DNA of 11,127 bases from Thiobacillus sp. Lineage in GTDB: Bacteria; Pseudomonadota; Gammaproteobacteria; Burkholderiales; Thiobacillaceae. The stretch is taken from positions 1 to 11,127 of the forward strand of contig JAIWOL010000101.1 in the NCBI GenBank assembly GCA_020216925.1, given 5' to 3'. This document shows positions 1-5,086 of this stretch, piece after piece. Below the pieces are notes generated by a model, which saw only the letters and a list, made by a program, of their open reading frames with translations, was not told the DNA's origin and did no database searches. How positions within the stretch are numbered: position 1 is the stretch's first letter; each line of letters begins with the position of its first letter. Made by a program: the position numbers and the translations under genes.

Positions 1-449
1 CGCTGTTCGCAACCGTCGCTTACGAAACGCATAATGAAGTAGGAGCCAACCGTGATGTCGACGCCTGGAAAATTGGCGCTGGCTACAAGTTTGGCAGCAC
101 CGCCCTGGGCGCCGCCTTTGAAAAAATCGACGACGACGCCGCAAGCTCGAGGCTGAGCCGCAACGCATGGTACCTGTCGGCCCGTCACGACATGGGCAAT
201 ATCGCGCTGAAGGGCGCTTACGGCAAGGCGCAAAAGTCTGATTTCGGCAACGACAGCGCCAACTTCTGGGCACTGGGTGTTGACTATGGCCTGTCTAAGC
301 GCACTGTCGTCTACGCGCTGTACGCCAGCCTGAGCAACAAGACTGCCGCCAACTTCACCCTGGGCGGCAACGGCACCAACGGGGCGCAAACTTCGGGTGC
401 TGGCAATGATCCCAGCGGCCTGTCGCTCGGCGTCAAGCACAGCTTCTGA
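1..449 (+). CDS. Gram-negative porin, C-terminal part (5' end outside window)
   Basis: The open frame runs in from the left edge (first full codon at 3) and stops with TGA at 447-449, giving about 148 residues of the C-terminal part of an outer-membrane general porin. Visible: alternating beta-strand patterns (for example AWKIGAGYKF and AWYLSARHDM), Gly/Asp/Asn-rich loops, and the ending LGVKHSF with terminal Phe, the signal read by the BAM outer-membrane assembly machinery. The last 85 residues align closely with the end of the next porin (shared MGNI.LK.AYG, LSKRT, Y.YAS and DPSG.SLGV.H.F), so the two are tandem paralogues. An ATG at 192 is internal, not a start. Porins of this family form passive trimeric channels for small solutes; the substrate preference cannot be read here. 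Family assignment is firm, but start and promoter are not visible. Confidence 0.93.
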   Translation, partial: LFATVAYETHNEVGANRDVDAWKIGAGYKFGSTALGAAFEKIDDDAASSRLSRNAWYLSARHDMGNIALKGAYGKAQKSDFGNDSANFWALGVDYGLSKRTVVYALYASLSNKTAANFTLGGNGTNGAQTSGAGNDPSGLSLGVKHSF

Positions 450-495
450 TTGTGGTTCTCTTTGCCTGCCGGGCTTGCCCGGTTGGCAATCAAAC

Positions 496-527
496 AAAAC
501 GGGCACCCAAGGGGTGCCCGTTTTTAT
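496..527 (+). terminator. Rho-independent terminator of the first porin
   Basis: A 9-bp stem CGGGCACCC (500-508) / GGGTGCCCG (512-520) with a 3-base loop is flanked by AAAA on the left and followed by TTTTTATTT. It lies 50 bp after the porin stop. A second hairpin without a T-run (CCGGGC 469-474 / GCCCGG 477-482) precedes it. Confidence 0.9.
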
Positions 528-552
528 TTGAATTCGAACCTGGTAGAAAATT

Positions 553-580
553 TTGTTTTATGGCTGCAACTATGTGGAAT
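553..580 (+). promoter_or_regulatory. Possible promoter of the second porin
   Basis: A TTGTTT hexamer (553-558) and TGGAAT (575-580) are 16 bp apart in the 134-bp gap between the first porin's terminator and the next porin start. Each matches the sigma70 consensus at four of six positions, so this is a weak call. The locally A/T-rich base composition and the terminator upstream make it likely that some promoter lies here. Predicted leader length is about 70-75 nt. No operator is recognised. Confidence 0.3.
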
Positions 581-660
581 AAACTTGTTTGATGGTGCGT
601 CATGCATACGCATGGCATTCAAGCCTGCATCCAAGTAAATCATTCTTCTGGGGAGAACCA

Positions 661-1725
661 ATGACGCTCAAGCAACTTGCACTGGCCTTGCCACTGGCAC
701 TGCCGTCCGCAGCCTTTGCCGCCACATCCAGTGTCGATATTTATGGCCTGTTTTCAGCCTCGGTCGATATCGTCAATTTTGATGCACCCAACAAATCCGA
801 TGAAATGCTGGTTTCCAGTCACGCCTCGCGATTCGGTTTCAGGGGGAGTGAAGACCTGGGGGGTGGGCTTTCCGCTGTATGGGGTACTGAAGTAGGCCTA
901 TCTATCGATACCAATGGCGGGGAATGGGGGTCGCGTGGTTCGTTTGTGGGGTTGTCGAGCAAAAACCTCGGCAAGGTGATTCTGGGCGGCCAACTTAACA
1001 CCCCGCACAAGATGTCCACGGTTCGCCTTGATGTATTCAGCGACTCACTTGCCGATTACAACGGCATCATCGGCCAGGCTTCCAACACCGGAGCGGCAGG
1101 TAACCGCGCGGTATTCGATGCGCGCGGTTCAAACGCAATCCAGTACACAAGCCCGTCGCTGTCCGGCGTGGTGGTGGATGTGATGTATTCGCAGAAAAAC
1201 GAAGGCGGCAGCACGACGAATGACCCGCAACTCTGGTCGCTGGCGGCCAACTACTCCAATGGCCCGCTGTATCTGACGGTGGCGTGGGAAAAGGACTTCG
1301 ACTACGCAACAACCAATGATCGCAGCGACTGGAAGTTCGGCGCAGCCTACACGTTTGGCAACACCCGCCTGGCGGGGGTGTACGAGCGCATGAGCCAGAC
1401 CGGTTCGGGTGTGTATGACCGCAATGCCTACTACGTGTCAGTGCTGCACAAGATGGGCAATATCGATCTCAAGGCGGCTTACGGCCGTGCGGGTGATTCG
1501 GATGCGGTGGGCGGCGACGATGGTGCCAATTTGTGGGCGGTGGGCGGGGATTACAACCTGTCCAAGCGCACGGCCATTTATGCGATTTATGCCAGCCTGA
1601 ACAACGACAGCAATGGTCGTTACACCATGGGTCAGGGGACGGGGGCCAATACCGGAGCCATTACGCCGACCGGTGGTGGCCAAGACCCCAGCGGCTTCAG
1701 CCTGGGTGTGCGTCACACCTTCTGA
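661..1725 (+). CDS. Gram-negative porin (general outer-membrane porin)
   Basis: This encodes a 354-residue outer-membrane porin. The start at 661 is chosen because GGGGAG (650-655) sits 5 bp upstream and because it gives a clean signal peptide, MTLKQLALALPLALPSAAFA, with an AFA|A cleavage site; an earlier in-frame ATG at 589 would bury the signal sequence. The mature protein begins SSVDIYGLFSASVDIV, the usual first beta strand of the betaproteobacterial Porin_4/OmpC-like family, followed by SRFGFRGSEDLGGGLSAVW and SFVGLSSKNLGKVILGG, both family hallmarks. It ends LGVRHTF with terminal Phe. Length is typical for 16-strand trimeric porins (about 340-380). It is the complete paralogue of the partial porin upstream and has its own terminator. 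It forms a diffusion channel for small hydrophilic solutes; ion or solute selectivity is unknown. Confidence 0.96.
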   Translation: MTLKQLALALPLALPSAAFAATSSVDIYGLFSASVDIVNFDAPNKSDEMLVSSHASRFGFRGSEDLGGGLSAVWGTEVGLSIDTNGGEWGSRGSFVGLSSKNLGKVILGGQLNTPHKMSTVRLDVFSDSLADYNGIIGQASNTGAAGNRAVFDARGSNAIQYTSPSLSGVVVDVMYSQKNEGGSTTNDPQLWSLAANYSNGPLYLTVAWEKDFDYATTNDRSDWKFGAAYTFGNTRLAGVYERMSQTGSGVYDRNAYYVSVLHKMGNIDLKAAYGRAGDSDAVGGDDGANLWAVGGDYNLSKRTAIYAIYASLNNDSNGRYTMGQGTGANTGAITPTGGGQDPSGFSLGVRHTF

Positions 1726-1752
1726 AATTGGCCGCTTTCATGCGGCGAACTG

Positions 1753-1783
1753 AACGGGCACCTTCGGGTGCCCGTTTTTTTAT
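1753..1783 (+). terminator. Rho-independent terminator of the second porin
   Basis: A 10-bp stem AACGGGCACC (1753-1762) / GGTGCCCGTT (1767-1776) closed by a stable TTCG tetraloop is followed by a T-run. The stem core is nearly the same as that of the first porin's terminator. Its T-tract overlaps the stop codon of the minus-strand OsmC remnant. Confidence 0.93.
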
Positions 1784-1926
1784 TTTTCAACGATCACACA
1801 ATCATGCGTGATCTCAGCCGTTTTCCCCGGCATGATCGAGGCCGAGCAATATTTGTCGGCTGACAGCTTCACGGCCTGTTCCACGCGCTTGGGATCAAGA
1901 GATCTGCCGGTCACGGTGAAGTGCAC
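1780..1926 (-). pseudogene. Truncated OsmC-family peroxiredoxin (C-terminal remnant)
   Basis: Read on the minus strand, this encodes 48 residues from VHFTVTG to the TAA at 1782-1780. They align without gaps to the C-terminus of the intact OsmC protein at 3329-3745: by my count 38 of 48 residues are identical, and many of the differences are conservative. The second catalytic Cys motif (KYCSAS) is kept. The first two thirds of the protein, including the first catalytic Cys (GGCS in the intact copy), are missing: homology breaks where the tandem repeats begin at about 1927. The open frame continues for 12 more codons into the first repeat, which supplies ATG codons (MLMQDLTPFCVL then VHF), so gene finders may call a 60-residue protein. 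It cannot form the two-Cys active site, so I call it non-functional. The divergence from the intact copy argues against a very recent duplication. Confidence 0.85.
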
Positions 1927-1980
1927 GAGAACGCAAAATGGGGTCAGGTCTTGCATTAACACATTCCCTCGCCTAACCTG
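1927..1980 (+). repeat. Upstream tandem repeat, copy 1 (54 bp)
   Basis: First of three direct copies in front of the transposase gene. The unit contains the 17-base core GGGGTCAGGTCTTGCAT (1940-1956) and ends CTAACCTG. TCAGGT (1944-1949) can pair with ACCTGA (1976-1981) as a 6-bp stem with a 26-base loop. The left edge abuts the truncation point of the OsmC remnant. Confidence 0.95.
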
Positions 1981-1981
1981 A

Positions 1982-2035
1982 GAGAACGCAAAATGGGGTC
2001 AGGTCTTGCATTAACACATTCCCTCGCCTAACCTG
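1982..2035 (+). repeat. Upstream tandem repeat, copy 2 (54 bp)
   Basis: Identical over all 54 bases to copy 1, one base (A) further on. The 17-base core is at 1995-2011. The perfect identity suggests recent or continuously homogenised duplication. Confidence 0.95.
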
Positions 2036-2087
2036 GAACGCAAAATGGGGTCAGGTCTTGCATTAACACATTCCCTCGCCTAACCTG
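2036..2087 (+). repeat. Upstream tandem repeat, copy 3 (52 bp), abutting the transposase start
   Basis: Identical to copies 1 and 2 except that it lacks the first two bases (GA). The core is at 2047-2063, and the TCAGGT/ACCTGA stem (2051-2056 / 2083-2088) is possible. It ends 6 bp before the transposase ATG at 2094, so it must form the leader, and possibly the promoter or an operator, of that gene. I see no good sigma70 pair inside the unit and no strong ribosome binding site. Confidence 0.95.
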
Positions 2088-2093
2088 AGCAGC

Positions 2094-2939
2094 ATGTCAC
2101 GCCCTTTGAGACTTGAACTGGCCGGAGGTCTTTACCACGTCACCGCGCGCGGCGACGGGCGCGAGGACATTTACCTGGACGAGGCGGACCGGCTGGCGTG
2201 GCTGGAGGTGTTCGGCCAGGTCTGCAAGCGGTTCAACTGGGTGTGTCACGCCTGGTGCCAGATGAGCAATCACTACCACGTGCTGATCGAAACGCCGGAG
2301 GCCAATCTTGCGCAGGGGATGCGGCAGCTCAATGGCGTCTACACGCAACGTTTCAATCGCGCGCATGGGCGGGTGGGGCATGTTTTCCAGGGACGGTACA
2401 AGGCGATACTGGTTGAGCGCGACAGCTACCTGCTGGAGCTGGCGCGCTATGTGGTGCTCAATCCGCTGCGCGCCGGAATGGTCAAGCGGCTCGAAACCTG
2501 GCCGTGGAGTAGCTACCTTGCCACGTGCGGCCAGGCGCCGGTTCCCGCATGGTTGCAGCCGGACTGGATTCTGGCGCAGTTCGGTCGGCGGCGTTCCAGT
2601 GCAATCCGCAAGTATGTCGAGTTCGTGCATGCAGGCGCGCGACTGCCGAGTGTGTGGACGCAATTGCAGGGGCAGATCTACCTTGGATCGGAAGATTTCG
2701 TGAAAAGGATGCAGGCGCAGATCGAGAAACATGCATCGCTGGATGAAATTCCGCGCGCCCAGCGTCGACCGTTGACGCAGTCTTTGGCCGATTTCGAACA
2801 GCGTCATGACCGCAACGAGGCGATGGCACGCGCGTATCTGTCCGGACAGCACACCATGACGGCCATTGCCGAGCACTTCGGCGTGCATTATTCGACGGTG
2901 AGCAGGGTGGTGGCGCGCTATGAAGGTGCGGATGAGTGA
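2094..2939 (+). CDS. REP-associated tyrosine transposase (RAYT, HUH/Y1 family)
   Basis: This encodes 281 residues. The N-terminal Y1_Tnp domain (about 1-135) opens with SRPLRLELAGGLYHVTARG, the usual RAYT start; the HUH metal-binding motif is H60-Y61-H62 in MSNHYHVLIETP; and the family signature RYVVLNPLRAGMV carries the likely catalytic tyrosine Y119. HVFQGRYKAILVE (97-109) is also typical. Related enzymes (E. coli TnpA-REP, IS200/IS605 TnpA) cut single-stranded DNA at hairpins through a covalent 5'-phosphotyrosine bond. Residues 136-281 form an extension absent from the 165-residue E. coli protein; its end (about 250-277, TMTAIAEHFGVHYSTVSRVV) reads as a helix-turn-helix. All catalytic residues are present, so the enzyme may be active. 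Inverted repeats flank the gene, and its last 25 bp are duplicated downstream. The ribosome binding site is weak, which fits low expression. Confidence 0.93.
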   Translation: MSRPLRLELAGGLYHVTARGDGREDIYLDEADRLAWLEVFGQVCKRFNWVCHAWCQMSNHYHVLIETPEANLAQGMRQLNGVYTQRFNRAHGRVGHVFQGRYKAILVERDSYLLELARYVVLNPLRAGMVKRLETWPWSSYLATCGQAPVPAWLQPDWILAQFGRRRSSAIRKYVEFVHAGARLPSVWTQLQGQIYLGSEDFVKRMQAQIEKHASLDEIPRAQRRPLTQSLADFEQRHDRNEAMARAYLSGQHTMTAIAEHFGVHYSTVSRVVARYEGADE

Positions 2940-2995
2940 GGGGCCATTGCCAAGCCCGCCGCTGGTGCACGATGCAAGACCTGACCCCTCTGCTC
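2915..2995 (+). repeat. 81-bp direct duplication, copy 1 (includes transposase 3' end)
   Basis: Bases 2915-2995 recur exactly at 3045-3125 (offset 130 bp). The copied segment contains the last 25 bp of the transposase gene, with its stop codon, plus 56 bp of downstream sequence including one inverted 17-base core. The junctions are sharp: the copies differ at the base before and the base after. Confidence 0.95.
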
Positions 2996-3125
2996 CATGC
3001 TGCTCTGCTGGTGCACGATGCAAGACCTGACCCCTCTGCTCCATGCGCTATGAAGGTGCGGATGAGTGAGGGGCCATTGCCAAGCCCGCCGCTGGTGCAC
3101 GATGCAAGACCTGACCCCTCTGCTC
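2961..3125 (-). repeat. Downstream repeat array with inverted 17-base cores
   Basis: A 40-bp unit beginning GCTGGTGCACGATGCAAGAC occurs at 2961-3000 and 3007-3046, exact over all 40 bases, and again as its first 35 bases at 3091-3125. Each carries ATGCAAGACCTGACCCC (2972-2988, 3018-3034, 3102-3118), the exact reverse complement of the core in the upstream repeats. Sequence outside the 17 bases differs between the two flanks. Three upstream and three inverted downstream cores thus bracket the transposase gene, a layout expected for the hairpin ends of REP/REPIN-type elements. Confidence 0.9.
3045..3125 (+). repeat. 81-bp direct duplication, copy 2 (orphan transposase tail)
   Basis: Exact second copy of 2915-2995. 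Bases 3045-3069 encode the same C-terminal RYEGADE-stop as the transposase but are detached from any gene. It marks a local tandem duplication of about 130 bp whose second unit is incomplete, consistent with replication slippage or transposase-linked rearrangement. Confidence 0.95.
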
Positions 3126-3177
3126 TGACCCCTCTGCTCCTCTCTTTGCTCCTCTCCTTGCTCTGCTCCTCTCTGTT
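3111..3177 (+). repeat. C/T-rich low-complexity tract
   Basis: Almost pure pyrimidine-plus-G sequence grown from the repeat edge. CTGACCCCTCTGCTC occurs twice in tandem overlap (3111-3125, 3125-3139), then GCTCCTCTC recurs at 3136, 3148 and 3165. It looks like slippage-prone microsatellite decay of the repeat's last bases. No coding function is apparent; the Arg/Glu/Gln-rich minus-strand reading is a composition artefact. Confidence 0.8.
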
Positions 3178-3328
3178 CAAGATGCCCCCGCTGTTCGTTA
3201 CGTTGTTCCTGAGAAAATCGTTCGCGGGCAGGCGGCCGCGATTGTGTAGGCGTTCGAGACCGCTGCCTTGCTCGAATTGGGCGAAACATCCTGACGCTGC
3301 ACGAGCAGGGGGACGCGCCGAACAGCTT
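3178..3328. other. Gene-free stretch between repeat patch and osmC
   Basis: About 150 bp with no intact gene, tRNA or clear terminator. One plus-strand frame (about 3202-3330) reads VVPEKIVRGQAAAIV, stop, AFETAALLELGETS, stop, which looks protein-like but is broken by two stops; it may be a decayed gene fragment, which I do not recognise. It is also the 3' flank of the minus-strand osmC gene, yet I find no hairpin plus T-run for that direction. Confidence 0.4.
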
Positions 3329-3745
3329 TCAGTCCTCCACCACCTCGAAATCGTGCGTGATCTCGGCGGTCTTGCCGAGCATGATGCTGGCCGAGCAGTA
3401 TTTCTCGGCAGATAATTTCACTGCTTGTTCCACGCGTTTGCGGTCGAGTTCCTTGCCGCTGACGGTGAAGTGGACGTGGATTTTCGTGAAGACCCTGGGG
3501 TCGCTGTCGGCGCGGGTGGCGGTAAGGTCGGCGACGCAGTCCGAGACCTGTTGCCGGCTTTTGCGCAGGATCATCACCACGTCGAACGCGGAACAGCCGC
3601 CCAGACCCATGAGCAGCATTTCCATCGGACGCACGCCGAGGTTCTTGCCGCCGGCCTCGGGTGCGCCGTCCATGACCACGCTGTGGCCGGATTCGCTCTG
3701 GCCGACGAAGCACACATTTTCTAGGAGTTTGACACGGGCTTTCAT
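3329..3745 (-). CDS. OsmC-family peroxiredoxin-like protein
   Basis: This encodes 138 residues, the usual length for the OsmC/Ohr superfamily, cytosolic thiol-dependent enzymes that reduce organic hydroperoxides or act on related sulfur compounds. Both conserved cysteines are present: C51 in MGLGGCSAFDVV and C117 in SAEKYCSASIM. The pattern (PMEMLLMGLGGCSAFDVV, then HVHFTVSG, then a RVEQAVKLS helix) is the OsmC-like YhfA-type layout rather than classic Ohr. The start is supported by GAAGGA 5 bp upstream (3756-3751). The gene overlaps the preceding gene's stop by ATGA (3745-3742), so the two are probably co-translated. A diverged C-terminal copy lies 1.4 kb away on the same strand at 1780-1926. 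The exact substrate is unknown. Confidence 0.92.
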   Translation of the reverse strand: MKARVKLLENVCFVGQSESGHSVVMDGAPEAGGKNLGVRPMEMLLMGLGGCSAFDVVMILRKSRQQVSDCVADLTATRADSDPRVFTKIHVHFTVSGKELDRKRVEQAVKLSAEKYCSASIMLGKTAEITHDFEVVED

Positions 3746-4515
3746 GCTGTTCCTTCGTTGATTGGTGTACGCAGTTTGTACCACAGGATGCCCAGCCATT
3801 CGTGCAGGGCAAAGCTGCTGTCGCGCAGGCCGGCCGGCGAGGGAATGAGGTCGAATGCATTGCTGACCTGGGTACGCGCAAACTGGGTGCCTGCGGGCAA
3901 GACTGTGAGTCCTTGGGCTTCGAACAGGGGGACGGCGCGGCGCAGGTGCCAGGCGTGGGTAACAAGCACGACGCGGCGTTTGCCCGATTCGTGCAGCAAG
4001 GGTGCGGCGTGCCGGGCGTTTTCCCAGGTGGTGCGCGATGTGTTCTCGATCCAGCGGGCGGTCAGGCCAAACTCTTCCCGGAGGATGCGCGCCATCAGGT
4101 CGCCTTCTGCCTCGCTGCCGCCGTTTGGTTTGCCGCCCGCGACCAGCAGCGGCAGGCCGCTGGCGCGCGCAAGCCGCGCGGCGTAGCGCAGGCGTTCGAG
4201 GCTCAGGCTGTTGAGCGTGTCGCCGTTGTATTCTGGGGCGTCGATGCGCCGTCCGCCACCGAGCACGACGATGGCTTGGCTGTGTTTCAGCTTGTCGACG
4301 GAAATGGGTTGCGAGATTTCCAGCGATTTGAACAGCACGCCACCGGCCCACGGCGTGGACAAAACCAGCAGGGCTGCCGTGGCAGCGAGTATGAGCGACA
4401 TGGACAGCATGGGATGGCGGCGCCGGACAATCAGACCTGTGGCGAGCAGGATGACCAATACCAGCGGGGGCAGGAGCGCAGCGGCAATGAGTTTGGACGT
4501 TAACCAGAGGGCCAT
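3742..4515 (-). CDS. YdcF/DUF218-family membrane protein, ElyC-like
   Basis: This encodes 257 residues from the ATG at 4515. Two hydrophobic segments (about 9-30 and 36-55) precede a DUF218 domain (about 79-215) with the markers AIVVLGGG (81-88), LVAGGKPNGGSEA (124-136), ENTSRTTWENA (157-167) and VTHAWHLRRA (185-194). Length and two-helix topology match E. coli ElyC (YcbC, about 259 residues), an inner-membrane factor linked to envelope and peptidoglycan synthesis; that match comes from family knowledge, and the precise role here is inference. An in-frame ATG at 4584 would add 23 residues with no membrane character and would overlap the rplM promoter, so I prefer 4515. Neither start has a ribosome binding site; a TACAAT box 6 bp before 4515 would allow a leaderless message. 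The stop overlaps the osmC start. Confidence 0.85.
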   Translation of the reverse strand: MALWLTSKLIAAALLPPLVLVILLATGLIVRRRHPMLSMSLILAATAALLVLSTPWAGGVLFKSLEISQPISVDKLKHSQAIVVLGGGRRIDAPEYNGDTLNSLSLERLRYAARLARASGLPLLVAGGKPNGGSEAEGDLMARILREEFGLTARWIENTSRTTWENARHAAPLLHESGKRRVVLVTHAWHLRRAVPLFEAQGLTVLPAGTQFARTQVSNAFDLIPSPAGLRDSSFALHEWLGILWYKLRTPINEGTA

Positions 4516-4567
4516 GCGGTGATTGTATGCCAGTTGCTGTCCCGCCACCCTGCGGTTTGCAAGGCGT

Positions 4568-4597
4568 TTGACTTTGCCCGGCATGGGCGGTTAGAAT
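4568..4597 (+). promoter_or_regulatory. Promoter of rplM-rpsI
   Basis: TTGACT (4568-4573) and TAGAAT (4592-4597) have an 18-bp spacer and lie just upstream of the ribosomal protein operon, predicting a short leader of about 35 nt. GC-rich bases follow the -10 box, as at growth-regulated promoters. The same TAGAAT box is used at the rRNA promoter at the end of the window. Confidence 0.8.
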
Positions 4598-4617
4598 GCG
4601 CGGCTTTCCGAGATTGT

Positions 4618-4631
4618 CCTCTTTGCAGAGG
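4618..4631 (+). promoter_or_regulatory. Leader hairpin covering the rplM ribosome binding site
   Basis: CCTCT (4618-4622) pairs with AGAGG (4627-4631) around a TTGC loop. AGAGG is the Shine-Dalgarno sequence, 7 bp before the ATG at 4639, so the stem would hide it. In E. coli, L13 represses translation of its own rplM-rpsI message; this stem could serve such feedback, but that is inference. Confidence 0.5.
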
Positions 4632-4638
4632 TTGAGTC

Positions 4639-5076
4639 ATGAAAACCTTTTCCGCCAAACCCGCTGAAGTCAAACGCGACTGGTTCGTGGTCGACGCCGA
4701 CAACAAGGTGCTGGGTCGCCTGGCTTCCGAGATCGCCCGCCGTCTGCGCGGCAAGCACAAGCCTGAATTCACCCCGCACGTTGACACCGGCGATTACATT
4801 GTCGTGGTCAATGCGGGCAAGATGGTCGTGACCGGCAACAAGGGCCTCGACAAAAAATATTATCGCCATTCCGGTTACCCCGGCGGCATCTACGAAACCA
4901 ATTTCGACAAGATGCAGGAACGCTTTCCTGGCCGTGCGCTGGAAAAGGCCGTGAAGGGCATGCTGCCCAAAGGCCCGCTCGGCTACGCCATGATCAAGAA
5001 AATGAAAATCTACGCGGGCGCGGATCATCCGCACGAGGCGCAACAGCCCAAACCCCTGGAAATCAACGCTCAATAA
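4639..5076 (+). CDS. rplM: 50S ribosomal protein L13
   Basis: This encodes 145 residues (E. coli L13 has 142). Full-length uL13 pattern: [20 protein letters not shown] at the start, then [41 protein letters not shown], the [15 protein letters not shown] motif and [17 protein letters not shown] near the end. L13 binds 23S rRNA early in assembly of the large subunit. The start has AGAGG 7 bp upstream, inside a small hairpin. It is first gene of a two-gene operon with rpsI, 10 bp apart, the arrangement found across proteobacteria. Strong promoter upstream, no internal terminator. In E. coli the product represses its own operon. Nothing in the protein is unusual. Confidence 0.98.
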   Translation: MKTFSAKPAEVKRDWFVVDADNKVLGRLASEIARRLRGKHKPEFTPHVDTGDYIVVVNAGKMVVTGNKGLDKKYYRHSGYPGGIYETNFDKMQERFPGRALEKAVKGMLPKGPLGYAMIKKMKIYAGADHPHEAQQPKPLEINAQ

Positions 5077-5086
5077 GGTCACACCC

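Noticed and set aside
589..660. Earlier ATG (589) as start of the second porin
   Set aside because: It would place 24 residues before a complete signal peptide and has no ribosome binding site, whereas 661 has GGGGAG.
1921..1928. GTGCACGA at the left junction and again in the downstream repeats (2965-2972), as a possible target-site duplication
   Set aside because: In the downstream array it lies on the inner side of the core, not at an outer end, and GTGCAC is a palindrome likely to recur. In the remnant it simply encodes Val-His of OsmC.
2059..2086. Promoter TTGCAT...TAACCT inside each upstream repeat
   Set aside because: Each hexamer matches the sigma70 consensus at only about three of six positions.
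1927..2087. CRISPR array
   Set aside because: Three direct copies are adjacent with 0-1 bp between them, no variable spacers exist and no cas genes are present.
2097..3044. Long minus-strand open frame opposite the transposase (315 codons)
   Set aside because: It is antisense to a gene with clear catalytic motifs, and its translation has no family pattern and is rich in Arg and His, as expected for a GC-rich shadow frame.
2936..3415. 159-codon plus-strand frame over the downstream repeats
   Set aside because: It consists of repeat translations and low-complexity Leu/Ser runs, then runs antisense into osmC. This is a repeat artefact.
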